From contig NZ_JAOQJG010000007.1 of NCBI RefSeq assembly GCF_025567365.1, positions 1 through 64,000 of the forward strand: a stretch of DNA of 64,000 bases, in the 5' to 3' direction. The stretch comes from Anaerostipes amylophilus (GTDB lineage: Bacteria > Bacillota > Clostridia > Lachnospirales > Lachnospiraceae). Within the stretch, counting starts at the first letter, position 1. The number at the start of each line of letters is the position of its first letter. A model generated the notes under the pieces. That model saw only the letters and a program-made list of their open reading frames with translations. It made no database searches and was not told the origin of the DNA. Made by a program: the position numbers and the translations under genes. Positions 1 through 8,521 of this stretch are shown here, piece by piece.

Positions 1-1
1 G

Positions 2-190
2 CATACTTTCGGCAGGGATCTTAAATGGAATCCTCATATCCATTGTCTCATCTCTGAAGGCGGTTACAGTGATGATGCTTCCTTTCTTTTATCCTTTTAT
101 TACTGGAAAAAAGAATTGTTTCTTCCGCAGAAAAATGTTGGACTTATGAAATTTGTCGGGTTTGTGGAATTTGTGAATAATTGTACTTAA
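2..190 (+). pseudogene. IS91-type transposase fragment
   Basis: An open frame runs in from the window edge and stops at 190. Its first ~23 residues contain GRDLKWNPHIHCLISEGG, a signature I recognise from the catalytic (Y2_Tnp, HUH-like) core of IS91-related transposases of Lachnospiraceae. After about base 75 the translation no longer looks like that family, and the frame ends within 190 bases, so this is a transposase cut by a deletion or fused to unrelated DNA. It is a different subfamily from the IS91-type element at 8514-9459. The 5' part lies outside the window. Confidence 0.6.
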
Positions 191-251
191 TGAATTAGAA
201 GCAGCTTTGTGAATTTACCATACAAAACTGCTTCCAAGCTATTTCGTTATC

Positions 252-784
252 TTATTTAATCAAATATCCATATTTTCTAATCTGTATTCTCATCAATTCT
301 TCCACTCGATTACTTACTTCTGCCGGATAAAATTTTCTTATTTGATCCAGTTCTTTTTTAATATCTTTTATATTAAATTCAAATTGCAATTGTACGCCAT
401 ATAATTTTTCTGCTTCATCTACTTGTATGTCGATCTTCATTTAAGAAGAATGCATCTATTTCTAACATTGCAGTAAAATATCTACCAAAATCTTTAATTC
501 CCGTAATCTTCTGAATTTCATCTACTAAAAATTGTATACGTTCTGATGTTTCTATGAATTCTGCAAGTTTTACGGATAAACTATCTCCCGTATACTGACG
601 ATAAAGCTTTTCTAATGGTATTATTTTGAAGAAGTGCAGAAATCAATACTTCTGATAAGCTTTCATATCCCATGTAATCTGCCTTATACCATATATCATT
701 CATCCTCCACTTACGTTGATCGCCTTTGGATGTATGGTCCGCTGTCTCGAGTGGTGTATATGCATCAAGATTTATATTTTTCAT
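252..784 (-). pseudogene. HipA/CtkA-like kinase, decayed by two internal deletions
   Basis: Three segments of one protein are found in different frames. From 784 an N-terminal segment carries DIWYKADYMGYESLSEV, with the putative ATP-site Lys, and ends near 615. A second frame (about 617-425) reads PLEKLYRQYTGDSLSVKLAE and on to FFLNEDRHT, which is the Asn-x-Asp-Arg-His catalytic loop of HipA-type Ser/Thr kinases. A third frame (440-252) matches a C-terminal tail ending KYGYLIK. The joints lack the expected intervening sequence and shift frame, so no kinase can be made. The ATG at 784 has an AAGGAGG site and lies 4 nt after the stop of the HTH gene, so the two formed one operon. The kinase assignment rests on the catalytic loop and remembered Lachnospiraceae relatives. 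Confidence 0.72.
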
Positions 785-788
785 ACAT

Positions 789-1385
789 TTAACCCTCCTT
801 TTTCAGAATCATAATCCACTGGTGGTCACCTTCCATTCGTCCTTTTGTTTTCTCTATGATCAATAAAGGATCATAAAATGGTACTCCCATATCTCTTAAT
901 ATATCTTTCGCATGATCTCTTGTCCTTGGGAAACAGCGATCCTCTAAAAAAATTTCAAAATCCTTCCAATCGGGTCTCTCTACAACACCAAATGCACGAA
1001 GTGGTATCTGTTTTGTATAATTCTGAATCCAGATTTTTTCATGTTTGAAATCAATATCAATTGTAGTGCATAAATTATCTCGGTTCATATAATTCATTCT
1101 CATTTTAACATCTGGATCATTGCTAAACCGATGTGCCTTCTTAATCTGTGTATAAATAGTCTGTCTTGAAACCTGATATTCTTCTGCTATATGTGTTATC
1201 TTTGTTCCTTTTTCTTTTAGTGCCATGATCTTTGTAATTTGTTCTATTGTGAATGAGTTTTTTCTGCCTGTCTTGCTCATGGCCTTCGCTTTATAAACAT
1301 CTATAGATTTTGCAATTTTTTTTAATTCTTCTATATCATTTGTTCCAAAAATCTCAAATATTTCTTGTCTATAATCCTTATCCAT
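789..1385 (-). CDS. HTH regulator, probable antitoxin partner of HipA-like kinase
   Basis: The 198-aa protein starts at ATG 1385 (GAGGTGAT site just upstream). A longer frame to 1511 exists, but it would run through the promoter. Residues ~45-95 form a resolvase/Hin-type helix-turn-helix (TKITHIAEEYQVSRQTIYTQI). The C-terminal half contains RCFPRTRDHAKDIL, YDPLLIIEKT and GRMEGDHQW, a conserved block I associate with Lachnospiraceae proteins encoded before HipA-like kinases. The downstream kinase is a pseudogene, so this gene is now an orphan while its frame, RBS, promoter and operator look intact. It is probably a DNA-binding autorepressor and former antitoxin; direct toxin neutralisation is inference. 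Confidence 0.65.
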   Translation of the reverse strand: MDKDYRQEIFEIFGTNDIEELKKIAKSIDVYKAKAMSKTGRKNSFTIEQITKIMALKEKGTKITHIAEEYQVSRQTIYTQIKKAHRFSNDPDVKMRMNYMNRDNLCTTIDIDFKHEKIWIQNYTKQIPLRAFGVVERPDWKDFEIFLEDRCFPRTRDHAKDILRDMGVPFYDPLLIIEKTKGRMEGDHQWIMILKKEG

Positions 1386-1405
1386 ACGATCACCTCTTAT
1401 TCTGG

Positions 1406-1433
1406 AGTATAGCATGCAAGAAAAAAGTGTCAA
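1406..1433 (-). promoter_or_regulatory. promoter of the HTH regulator
   Basis: On the minus strand a consensus -35 TTGACA (1433-1428) and a -10 TATACT (1411-1406) are separated by 16 nt, about 20 nt upstream of the ATG at 1385. This placement supports the short start of the gene. Confidence 0.7.
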
Positions 1434-1455
1434 GAAATCACTTCTTGACACTTTT
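1423..1455. promoter_or_regulatory. perfect inverted repeat operator over the -35 box
   Basis: Two perfect 14-bp arms (1423-1436 and 1442-1455, core AAGTGTCAAGAA / TTCTTGACACTT) are separated by 5 bp. The inner arm contains the -35 hexamer of the HTH gene, so a dimeric protein bound here would block RNA polymerase. Autoregulation by the adjacent HTH protein is the simplest reading. Confidence 0.6.
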
Positions 1456-1625
1456 GTAGTATATATCACTACTGTATAGACATCTCCATATATTTCTTTT
1501 ATTTTAATCAAAAAATGTTGGAATCCTGCAGAAATTTTTCTTAACTCTTTGTATAATATAAAGCACCTGTCTTTTTAATTCTATTGTAGCGGATTTTTAC
1601 GCAATAATACAGTATTTTCCTTAAT

Positions 1626-1777
1626 CTATATTCTATGTTTCTCTGTCTTATCAATCTGAATGATCTTTCCATCCTGAACAATGATCGTAATATTGCCATA
1701 TTTCATATTTTGTAATAACTCTTCGATTTTTTCTTGCCATTGGTGTTGTTCTTGTGATTTTTTGTATTATGTTCCAT
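1626..1777 (-). pseudogene. YezD-like (DUF2292) small protein, frameshifted
   Basis: A minus-strand frame ending at 1626 reads EKIEELLQNMKYGNITIIVQ followed by DGKIIQIDKTEKHRI. This resembles the YezD/DUF2292 family, ~50-60 aa proteins usually encoded beside sulfur assimilation genes. The plausible start ATG at 1777 (MEHNTK) is in another frame. Restoring one A to the A6 tract (plus-strand T run 1758-1763) joins the two into a ~50-aa protein. Either the tract has contracted or this is a sequencing error. The sulfate operon lies 8 kb away, so the sulfur link is only suggestive. Confidence 0.5.
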
Positions 1778-1828
1778 ATGCCCGTCTTATTTCCTATGTC
1801 ACTACGTTATGATACTTTCTTATCACGT

Positions 1829-1862
1829 AAAAAGGCGGCCGGAAATTTACCGGCCGTCTTTC
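1829..1862 (-). terminator. terminator of the mannitol operon
   Basis: A 9-bp GC-rich stem (1834-1842 with 1850-1858, one G-T pair) has a 7-nt loop and is followed on the minus strand by a U run. It sits ~75 bp after the mtlD stop. A shorter U run on the other side could let it act in both directions. Confidence 0.8.
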
Positions 1863-1938
1863 CATATATAAATTATATGATTAAGAGAAAAGGTTGTTTA
1901 CTTTAACTTTTGGTTAATTTTCATTGATATTATTTTGA

Positions 1939-3078
1939 TTACATTGCTTCGTAAATTGCTACGACATCATCTAAGATCTTTTCATCTGTGATTCCAGATA
2001 CTTCTTTTAATGCAGCTTTTGCTCCATTTGCTTTGATCTTATCCTGTAATTCTACGCTCTGTGGATCTTCTGCATTGTCATATTTTAATGCTGCTGCCAT
2101 TCCTGCTAACAACGCATCAACTGGAAGATCATATTCTAATGCTGTCATGGTTGGTTTTGTTAAACGGTCTGTTGCACTTAATTTTCTTAATGGTTCTCTT
2201 CCTACACGAGCTGTATCATCTACAAGGTATGGGTTTTTGAAACGATTTAAGATCTTGTCGATATATTTAAAGTGAGCATCTTTGTCAAATCCATATTTGT
2301 TGACTAATGCCATACCACTCTGCTGCATTGCTTTTTTCACTGTCTTAAAGATTTCATCGTCTGCGATACTTTCATCGATCGTCTTGTATCCTTTGTAGTT
2401 TCCAAGATATGCTGTGATGCAGTGTCCTGTATTTAATGTAAATAATTTTCTTTCAATGTATGCCATTAAGTTATCTGCAAGGTTCATTCCATTGATCTGA
2501 GGAACCGCTCCCTTAAAGGATGCTTCTTCTACATTCCACTCATAGTAGTTTTCTACGACTACGTCGATTGGATTATCTAAACGTACTGGAGGTACGATTC
2601 TATCTACGGAGCAGTCTGGGAATCCAACATATTTGTCTGCGTATGCTTTTTCTTCGTCATTTAAGTTCCCATAAACAGCTTCTTTTAACTGAGAACTTGC
2701 TTTGATTGCGTTTTCACAAGCGATGATATTTAAGTACTTTTCAGAACCATTTTCTTTTCTTGCTTTGATTCCTTCTGCAATAGATGGAGCAATAATTGGA
2801 AGAATTCTTACTCCAACAGCTGTTGTAATGATTTCAGCTTCTTTGATCTCATCGATCAGTTCAGGTTTTGTTGAATTTACTGCACTGATGTCTGTGATCA
2901 CGATTTCTTTACTTTCTACATCTTTTACATAAATTGTATATTTTTTGTCTTCATTGATCTTATCAACGATTTCCTGGTTTACATCTGCAAATACAACATG
3001 ATATCCTGCTTCACTTAATAGTCCACCGATAAATCCACGTCCAATATTTCCTGCTCCAAACTGAATTGCTTTCTTCAT
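1939..3078 (-). CDS. mtlD: mannitol-1-phosphate 5-dehydrogenase
   Basis: This cytosolic NAD-dependent enzyme oxidises mannitol 1-phosphate from the PTS to fructose 6-phosphate. The 379-aa product begins MKKAIQFGAGNIGRGFIGG, a Rossmann fold dinucleotide motif, and contains NTGHCITAYLG and KYIDKILNRF typical of the polyol-specific long-chain dehydrogenase family; the length matches E. coli MtlD (382 aa). The ATG at 3078 has AGGAG at 8 nt. A GTG three codons upstream would sit on top of that site, so I prefer the ATG. It is the last gene of mtlR-mtlA-mtlD and is followed by a strong terminator. Confidence 0.95.
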   Translation of the reverse strand: MKKAIQFGAGNIGRGFIGGLLSEAGYHVVFADVNQEIVDKINEDKKYTIYVKDVESKEIVITDISAVNSTKPELIDEIKEAEIITTAVGVRILPIIAPSIAEGIKARKENGSEKYLNIIACENAIKASSQLKEAVYGNLNDEEKAYADKYVGFPDCSVDRIVPPVRLDNPIDVVVENYYEWNVEEASFKGAVPQINGMNLADNLMAYIERKLFTLNTGHCITAYLGNYKGYKTIDESIADDEIFKTVKKAMQQSGMALVNKYGFDKDAHFKYIDKILNRFKNPYLVDDTARVGREPLRKLSATDRLTKPTMTALEYDLPVDALLAGMAAALKYDNAEDPQSVELQDKIKANGAKAALKEVSGITDEKILDDVVAIYEAM

Positions 3079-3179
3079 TTTCTTCACTCCTAAAATTAAA
3101 ATCTATAAGTATATATTTTAGGTATTTAATAAGCGAGAATGATTCCCCGCTTATTAAATTGACCTTGTCTGCTTAAATC

Positions 3180-5057
3180 TTATTTAAACATTTCCATGAT
3201 TTCGTCAACGTTTTCTGTTGTTTTTAACTGTTCCAGTCTTTCTGGATCTTCGATGATCTCTGAAATCTTAGCTAATAATCCAAGATGTTCATCACCGATT
3301 CCAGCGATACCGAATACTAACTGTGCTTTTTCACCATCAAAGTCTACACCTTCTGGATACTGAAGCATTACGATACCAGTTTTCTGTACATTTTTCTTAG
3401 CGTCACCTGTTCCATGAGGAATTGCTACACCTAATCCCATGTATGTTGTCACTGTCTGCTCACGTTTTACCATGGCATCGATATAACCTTCTTCAACGTA
3501 TCCAAGTTCATTTAACAGTTTTCCTGCTGCTTTGATCGCTTCAAATTTGTCGACTGGTTTTAATCCTGTTTTGATTCCTTCTTCTACAAGGATTTTTGAA
3601 TTTCCTGTAGCAACTGGTGTTTCTGCCTTTTCTTCAACAGCTGCTGCTGTCTGAACGGCTGGATCTACTTTTGCTGTCATCTGTTCATATAATCCGTCTA
3701 AGTTTGGATCCTGTAAGAAGTTATTGATAATTACTAACTGTGCCTGTGGTGCAGATTTTCTAGCTCTGTCTGCTAAAACTGCCTGAACAACTGCGATATC
3801 ACAATCTGCTGGAATATTATCTACAGATGTATTGATAACTGTAAGATCTGGTCTCTGTGCTTTCACACGGTTTCTGAATTTCGTAGCTCCCATTGCGGAA
3901 GATCCCATTCCTGCGTCACATGCAAATACGATCTTCTTAACTTTATCTGCGTCTTTCTTCTCTCCTGGGTCAACTGTGATTCCTTTAGATTCTGCTTTCT
4001 TTGCTGCCATATCGTCCTGTGCATCTTCAAGACTCTTACCATCTGACATACGAATGATAGGTGATGCGATCAAGAATGATACTACAGTTGCGATCAGTAC
4101 ACCTAAGATCGTTAATGGAATCTGGCTCTTTGGTGACATTGATAAATAAGCGATGATTGATCCTGGTGAAGATGGTCCAATAAGTCCGCATTTTGTAAAT
4201 GTGAAGAATGTGATCGCACAAATGTTACCAACGATCGGAGCGATGATCACGATTGGGTTCATCAGGATATATGGGAAGTAAATCTCATGAATACCACCGA
4301 AGAAATGAATGATGATCGCACCTGGTGCAGATGATTTTGTTACTTTGTCTTTAGAGAATATTGCATATGCTAATAATACTCCAAGTCCTGGTCCTGGGTT
4401 TGCCTCTAACATATACATGATAGATTTACCAGCTTCTTTTGCCTGTTCAATACCAATTGGTGTAAAGATACCATGGTTGATCGCGTTATTTAAGAATAAT
4501 ACTTTGGCAGGTTCGATAAAGATTGCTGCTAAAGGTATTAATTTTGCTTTTACAAGTACGTTAACTCCTGCTGTTAACACTGCTAATACGGTTGACATAA
4601 ATGGTCCAATGATAAAGTATCCAATGATCGCTACGATCATTCCTAAAATACCAACAGAGAAGTTATTGATCAACATCTCAAATCCGGCTGGCATATGTCC
4701 GTCCATTGCTTTATCAAATTTCTTGATGACCCATCCTGCAAATGGTCCCATTACCATGGCTCCCATTAACATTGGCTGTCCATCAAATCCACCAACTCCG
4801 GCGATACAACCCATGACTGCGATTGCACCCATAACTCCTCCACGGTCTCCACCGACCTGTTTACCACCTGTGTAGGCGATTAGCATTGGTAATAAGAATG
4901 TTAACATGTATGGCTGAATTGATGCTAACTTCGCATTTGGAATCCATCCATCTGCGATAAATAATGCTGTAATGAATCCCCATGCAATGAATGCTCCGAT
5001 ATTAGGCATTACCATTGCACTTAAAAATTTACCGAATTTTTGTAATCCATTTTTCAT
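3180..5057 (-). CDS. mtlA: PTS mannitol transporter, fused EIICBA
   Basis: The 625-aa membrane permease imports and phosphorylates mannitol. An N-terminal EIIC domain (~1-345) has several hydrophobic segments and the GGIHEIYFPY substrate motif. A linker is followed by EIIB (~377-470) with phospho-Cys380 in FACDAGMGSSAMG, and EIIA (~490-625) with phospho-His548 in VAIPHGTGDAKK. All three domains are complete, as in E. coli MtlA; many Firmicutes instead encode EIIA separately. It starts 22 bp after mtlR with an AGGAGG site. The presence of both phosphorylation residues implies a working permease. Confidence 0.95.
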   Translation of the reverse strand: MKNGLQKFGKFLSAMVMPNIGAFIAWGFITALFIADGWIPNAKLASIQPYMLTFLLPMLIAYTGGKQVGGDRGGVMGAIAVMGCIAGVGGFDGQPMLMGAMVMGPFAGWVIKKFDKAMDGHMPAGFEMLINNFSVGILGMIVAIIGYFIIGPFMSTVLAVLTAGVNVLVKAKLIPLAAIFIEPAKVLFLNNAINHGIFTPIGIEQAKEAGKSIMYMLEANPGPGLGVLLAYAIFSKDKVTKSSAPGAIIIHFFGGIHEIYFPYILMNPIVIIAPIVGNICAITFFTFTKCGLIGPSSPGSIIAYLSMSPKSQIPLTILGVLIATVVSFLIASPIIRMSDGKSLEDAQDDMAAKKAESKGITVDPGEKKDADKVKKIVFACDAGMGSSAMGATKFRNRVKAQRPDLTVINTSVDNIPADCDIAVVQAVLADRARKSAPQAQLVIINNFLQDPNLDGLYEQMTAKVDPAVQTAAAVEEKAETPVATGNSKILVEEGIKTGLKPVDKFEAIKAAGKLLNELGYVEEGYIDAMVKREQTVTTYMGLGVAIPHGTGDAKKNVQKTGIVMLQYPEGVDFDGEKAQLVFGIAGIGDEHLGLLAKISEIIEDPERLEQLKTTENVDEIMEMFK

Positions 5058-5079
5058 TTACAATATCCTCCTTTTGTTT

Positions 5080-7164
5080 TTATCTTCTCTTCATTTTATT
5101 TTCGTAATAGTTGCCAAGGCTTATTTCAAGTTCTGCCTCGACTGCATTTCTGTTTTTCTCGAATAAATAGGTGATGATCTGGTCTTTCTCGGCTAATGCC
5201 CCGCTTATTTCACTCATAACTTCACGGTAGGCCTTACTTACATCTCCCTGTGGAACAAGCATCAGGATCGCTCCCTTGATCGGCTGTCCATTTTCGATGA
5301 TCTCATCTTTTAAATAAACAAATCCGAATCTGCAATGTCTGACACCTTTCGTTTCACAATGTAAAAATAATACATTCATACTCGGAATAAATGTGCTTGC
5401 GATATTCTCGCGTTTGTTTAATGCAAAGGTGATCTCTGCTGCCATCGAATCATTTCTTGCAAATAATCCTCCGGTGTAATCGATCAATTGTTCCTTGTTC
5501 TTAATGTTTTCACCTGTTGATATTTTAATATTGTCTAAAACCTGTAAGATCTCCTGTCCAAGAAGTGTCATATACTCGATGTCTTCTCTTCCGACTCTTT
5601 TTACTGGCTTTACAGCCTTTGCCGGATTCAGTTTTTTCTTCTTGTCAACATTTTTGATCATGGCACTGATCATTTTCTTATCTGTCTCTGTTAAAATGGA
5701 GTTCACATAGACATTTGGAAATGTCAGATTTAATTTTGCTGTGGAAATGATAAAATCAATTCCTTCTTTAATAAGTTCTTCTTCCTTGATATCCGCTGTG
5801 GAAATGATCTTTTGTACCATCAGCTGCGGAAATTCTTTTTTCAGATGAACTGCTAACATATGTGATGTTCCCATTCCATGTGGGCAGGCAACATAGACTG
5901 ATAATTTTTCTTCTTCGTCTTTTTGCTGCTCGATCGCTACGCAGAAATATAAAGCAATAAATCCTAACTCTCCTTCTGGGAGTTTTTCAATATGTAGTTC
6001 TTCTTTTAAGAAATCACACGCTTTGATCGTTGCTTTATAGATTTTGGAATATTTTTCTTCCAACATATCGATGTACTGGTTTTCTGTAAATACACCTTGT
6101 TTCATTCGATTGATCGCTGGCTTCATATGATTACACAAACCATCGATCAATACTGTATTTTCAAAAAATTCCATTTCCAAAAGTTTTTCCATCTCCACAA
6201 TGATCCTCATGACCAGCTGTCTGACTTTAAAACTTTCTTCATCGATCTTGTTTTCACTGTTATTCTTCCATATCTTTGCTGCTAACAACTGCATCGCTAT
6301 GTTATATACTTCACCTTTGGAAACTTGATGTCCTACAAAGTTGCTTAGCTTGGTACCAATCCAGTTTGCTATCTGGCATTCTGGCAAATGAATGATTGCT
6401 GTCAGATCTTTTTCTTCTTTGATCTCATGTCCAAATCTTACTCTGTTTTGTGTTACCAGAAGATATAATCTCAAATGTCTGATAGAATGATCTGTATACT
6501 GGATATCCAGAACTTCCTGCATTCTCTCAAGAATATCTCTGGTGTTGCTTAACATCTGTGGTGTAAGATCTGGAAACATTCGTTCTTTGATCTTCTTTTC
6601 TTCCTCAAACAAAACTTGTAAGGAACGTCCTCTCAGCCTCTTTCTTAATACCATTGTCACTGCCTGACGGTAATCTTCTTCTTTTCCTTCCCAGTAAATT
6701 CCCATCCCTGGTCTGCGGTAAAGAACCAGATTATAGTGATCAAGCCACTTTTCAATCTCTTCCAGGTCGTTGCTTAATGTTGCATCCGAAATATGAAAAA
6801 GGGATGTAAAGTAAAAATATTTGAGTGGTTCGTTGATCGTTAGCAGATCAAGTAATATGATCGTCTGCCGATCCGCTTTACTATATACTGGTTTGTTCTC
6901 ATCCATATCAACAAGTTCCTTGATGAATCTTCTTGTTTCTGAATCTTCATCCACATACAACCCGATTCTTGGTTTCTTGACCAGTTTAAAGTCGTTTTCC
7001 TCAAACCATTCGTTGATGTGTGGCATTTCTCTTAATACGGTTCTTGAACTTAATTTCAGTTTTTCTGATATTGCCTGTATTGTAATTGGATTGTCAACAT
7101 TGAAGGTTGCTAACATCTCAATGATAAGTTTCTGTCTTTTTGTTAATCCGGATTTCTTTGACAT
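5080..7164 (-). CDS. mtlR: mannitol operon activator MtlR (PRD, BglG-type)
   Basis: This 694-aa PTS-regulated transcription activator has an N-terminal HTH (~5-60), a second winged-helix region, two PRD domains (~190-400), an EIIB-like domain with Cys427 (VACPHGMGTSH), and an EIIA-like domain (~540-690) with His602 (LFLHCETKG). In this family activity depends on phosphorylation by HPr, EIIA and EIIB, coupling transcription to mannitol flux and glucose status. It is the first gene of the operon, so it should activate its own transcription along with mtlA and mtlD. AGGGGG precedes the ATG by ~9 nt. Confidence 0.92.
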   Translation of the reverse strand: MSKKSGLTKRQKLIIEMLATFNVDNPITIQAISEKLKLSSRTVLREMPHINEWFEENDFKLVKKPRIGLYVDEDSETRRFIKELVDMDENKPVYSKADRQTIILLDLLTINEPLKYFYFTSLFHISDATLSNDLEEIEKWLDHYNLVLYRRPGMGIYWEGKEEDYRQAVTMVLRKRLRGRSLQVLFEEEKKIKERMFPDLTPQMLSNTRDILERMQEVLDIQYTDHSIRHLRLYLLVTQNRVRFGHEIKEEKDLTAIIHLPECQIANWIGTKLSNFVGHQVSKGEVYNIAMQLLAAKIWKNNSENKIDEESFKVRQLVMRIIVEMEKLLEMEFFENTVLIDGLCNHMKPAINRMKQGVFTENQYIDMLEEKYSKIYKATIKACDFLKEELHIEKLPEGELGFIALYFCVAIEQQKDEEEKLSVYVACPHGMGTSHMLAVHLKKEFPQLMVQKIISTADIKEEELIKEGIDFIISTAKLNLTFPNVYVNSILTETDKKMISAMIKNVDKKKKLNPAKAVKPVKRVGREDIEYMTLLGQEILQVLDNIKISTGENIKNKEQLIDYTGGLFARNDSMAAEITFALNKRENIASTFIPSMNVLFLHCETKGVRHCRFGFVYLKDEIIENGQPIKGAILMLVPQGDVSKAYREVMSEISGALAEKDQIITYLFEKNRNAVEAELEISLGNYYENKMKRR

Positions 7165-7189
7165 TCTGTATCATCCCCCTTCACGTATT

Positions 7190-7218
7190 ATTATATATAC
7201 AATGGGTGGTTTTGACAA
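7190..7218 (-). promoter_or_regulatory. mtlR operon promoter
   Basis: Minus-strand TTGTCA (7218-7213) and TATAAT (7195-7190) are spaced 17 nt, about 25 nt before the mtlR ATG. This is a near-consensus sigma-A promoter. Confidence 0.7.
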
Positions 7219-7250
7219 GGAATTGATGTGGTAGTTTTGTCGTGAAACAA

Positions 7251-7289
7251 TAGTGACATCTTGTTGTCAGTATTTATAATTTGTCACTA
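7251..7289. promoter_or_regulatory. inverted repeat upstream of the mtlR promoter
   Basis: TAGTGACA (7251-7258) is inverted as TGTCACTA (7282-7289), and further TGACA/TGTCA half-sites lie between and on both sides, including one in the -35 box. The position just upstream of the promoter fits an activator site for MtlR. No experimental motif was compared. Confidence 0.35.
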
Positions 7290-7328
7290 ATGATTAATGT
7301 CAAATTCTGATTTGTAATAGTGTTTCAT

Positions 7329-7589
7329 GTATGAGATAGAAATAAGATAAGAACAAATATTTATAATATATCCGTGGCAACACGCAGATTTTAAGAGCAT
7401 TTTTTACAAATCGCTGATCCGCGCCTGTTCCTTTGAAAACTCCCTCGCTACGAGCCAAAATGCCCGCAGCTACGGTCAGACATTCAACCACAGGGCACTG
7501 CGAATTTGTAAAAAACGCACTTAAAATCTGCTAATCGTTGCCACGGATATATTATAAATATTTGTTCTTATCTTATTTCTATCTCATAC
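7329..7589. repeat. 261-bp long palindromic (MITE-like) repeat
   Basis: The outer 52 bases (7329-7380) are a perfect inverted copy of 7538-7589. Inside them the next ~30 bases on each side (around GCAGATTTTAAG and CTTAAAATCTGC) are an imperfect inverted match. The centre carries GC-rich sequence unlike its flanks. No transposase is encoded, so it resembles a miniature inverted-repeat element or a large RNA/DNA stem. It lies between mtlR and the IS91-type element. Open frames inside it are judged to be by-products of the repeat. Confidence 0.75.
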
Positions 7590-7877
7590 AACGGAACGCT
7601 ATTCAAAGCACTACACAGTGTGTATGTTAAATGATATTTGCTGATAAGTTTTGTATTCGTTAACAGAAGTTAAAAAGATCAAATAACACCGATTGAACTA
7701 AATCGCTGTGCGATGGCCTGCCAAGGCTGTGGCGCAGTTTTTCTTTTAATTAAAAAAGGCAGTAGATAATTGATCCAAAAAGTAGTATTGTTAAATCACC
7801 ACAAAATCACTTATCACTGCCATGTAGAGAATAACATTAAAACATCTTAATAACAAAAGATTTTCTTTCTTACGAGG
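7590..7877. other. intergenic stretch with one possible terminator
   Basis: No coding frame is convincing. On the plus strand 7704-7745 can fold into an imperfect GC-rich hairpin (GCCT/AGGC core) followed by TTTTTCTTTT, which could be an intrinsic terminator. The rest is AT-rich and may include the left boundary of the IS91-type element, which I could not place. Confidence 0.3.
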
Positions 7878-7928
7878 ACCTCCATGAAACTGGTAGCTTC
7901 TTTTTTATGTCATTATCATCATGGAGGT
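7878..7928 (+). promoter_or_regulatory. hairpin burying the recombinase RBS
   Basis: ACCTCCATGA (7878-7887) pairs perfectly with TCATGGAGGT (7919-7928). The right arm contains the GGAGG site for the ATG at 7934, so folding would hide the ribosome binding site. It may limit expression from read-through transcripts, or be part of a transposon end. Both are inference. Confidence 0.4.
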
Positions 7929-7933
7929 TTTTT

Positions 7934-8521
7934 ATGTACGAAAAATATTACGATAAACTTAGAGAGGAATGTCTCATACGCAACAGCCATCCGGAATAAA
8001 GCGATCATTGCTCTTCTTTATTCATCTGGACTTCGTGTTGGTGAACTGTAAGACTGCGTCCGGAAGATATCTATATGAGCACAATGCAGGTCTATGTCAG
8101 AAAAAGCAAAAATCACTGTGATCGGTGGACACTCCTTTCAGAACGTGCTCTGGAATTATTGAAAGAATACTGGAAAAGTTATCCGGTAAAAAGGGACCAT
8201 CTGTTTGTTTCTTTGGATGTTCCTCATGATTCATTAAAAATAAGAGGTGTTGAGATCATGCTCCGTGCAGTCGGAAGAAATGCCGGAATCAGAGTTCATC
8301 CTCATATGCTTCGCCATTCATTTGCAAGTCACATGATCGAACAGGGTGTCCCTATCCACTTTGTCCAGTCAATGCTCGGTCATAGATCTTTAAGCTCAAC
8401 ACAGATATACATCCACGTATCCAGCAAAGCCGTCATGGGGATGCGCAGTCCTCTGGATCGTCCGAATCAGAAAAAAGATGCCATCCGACCAGTACAAAAG
8501 GATGGTGGTCTGCATGGATAA
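7934..8521 (+). pseudogene. tyrosine recombinase of an IS91-type element, disrupted
   Basis: The start MYEKYYDKLREECLIRNSHP (7934-7992) runs directly, out of frame, into NKAIIALLYSSGLRVGEL, so most of the N-terminal core-binding domain is deleted. A second frameshift occurs at about 8049: one base is missing before RLRPEDIYMSTMQ. From 8075 the catalytic domain is open to 8521 and keeps HMLRHSFASHM, LGHRSLSSTQIYIH, and the upstream Arg of GLRVGE, so the catalytic R-H-R-H-Y set can all be read. Some IS91-family elements are known to carry such a phage-integrase-like gene before the transposase. It overlaps the transposase start by 8 nt, consistent with translational coupling. Confidence 0.75.

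Noticed and set aside
4309..4875. 188-aa plus-strand open frame opposite mtlA
   Set aside because: It is antisense to the EIIC domain, with proline- and isoleucine-rich composition expected of a reverse frame; no promoter or RBS.
7300..7491. 63-aa open frame inside the palindromic element
   Set aside because: It uses the inverted repeat arm as coding sequence, has no RBS, and its hydrophobic tail simply translates the AT-rich arm.
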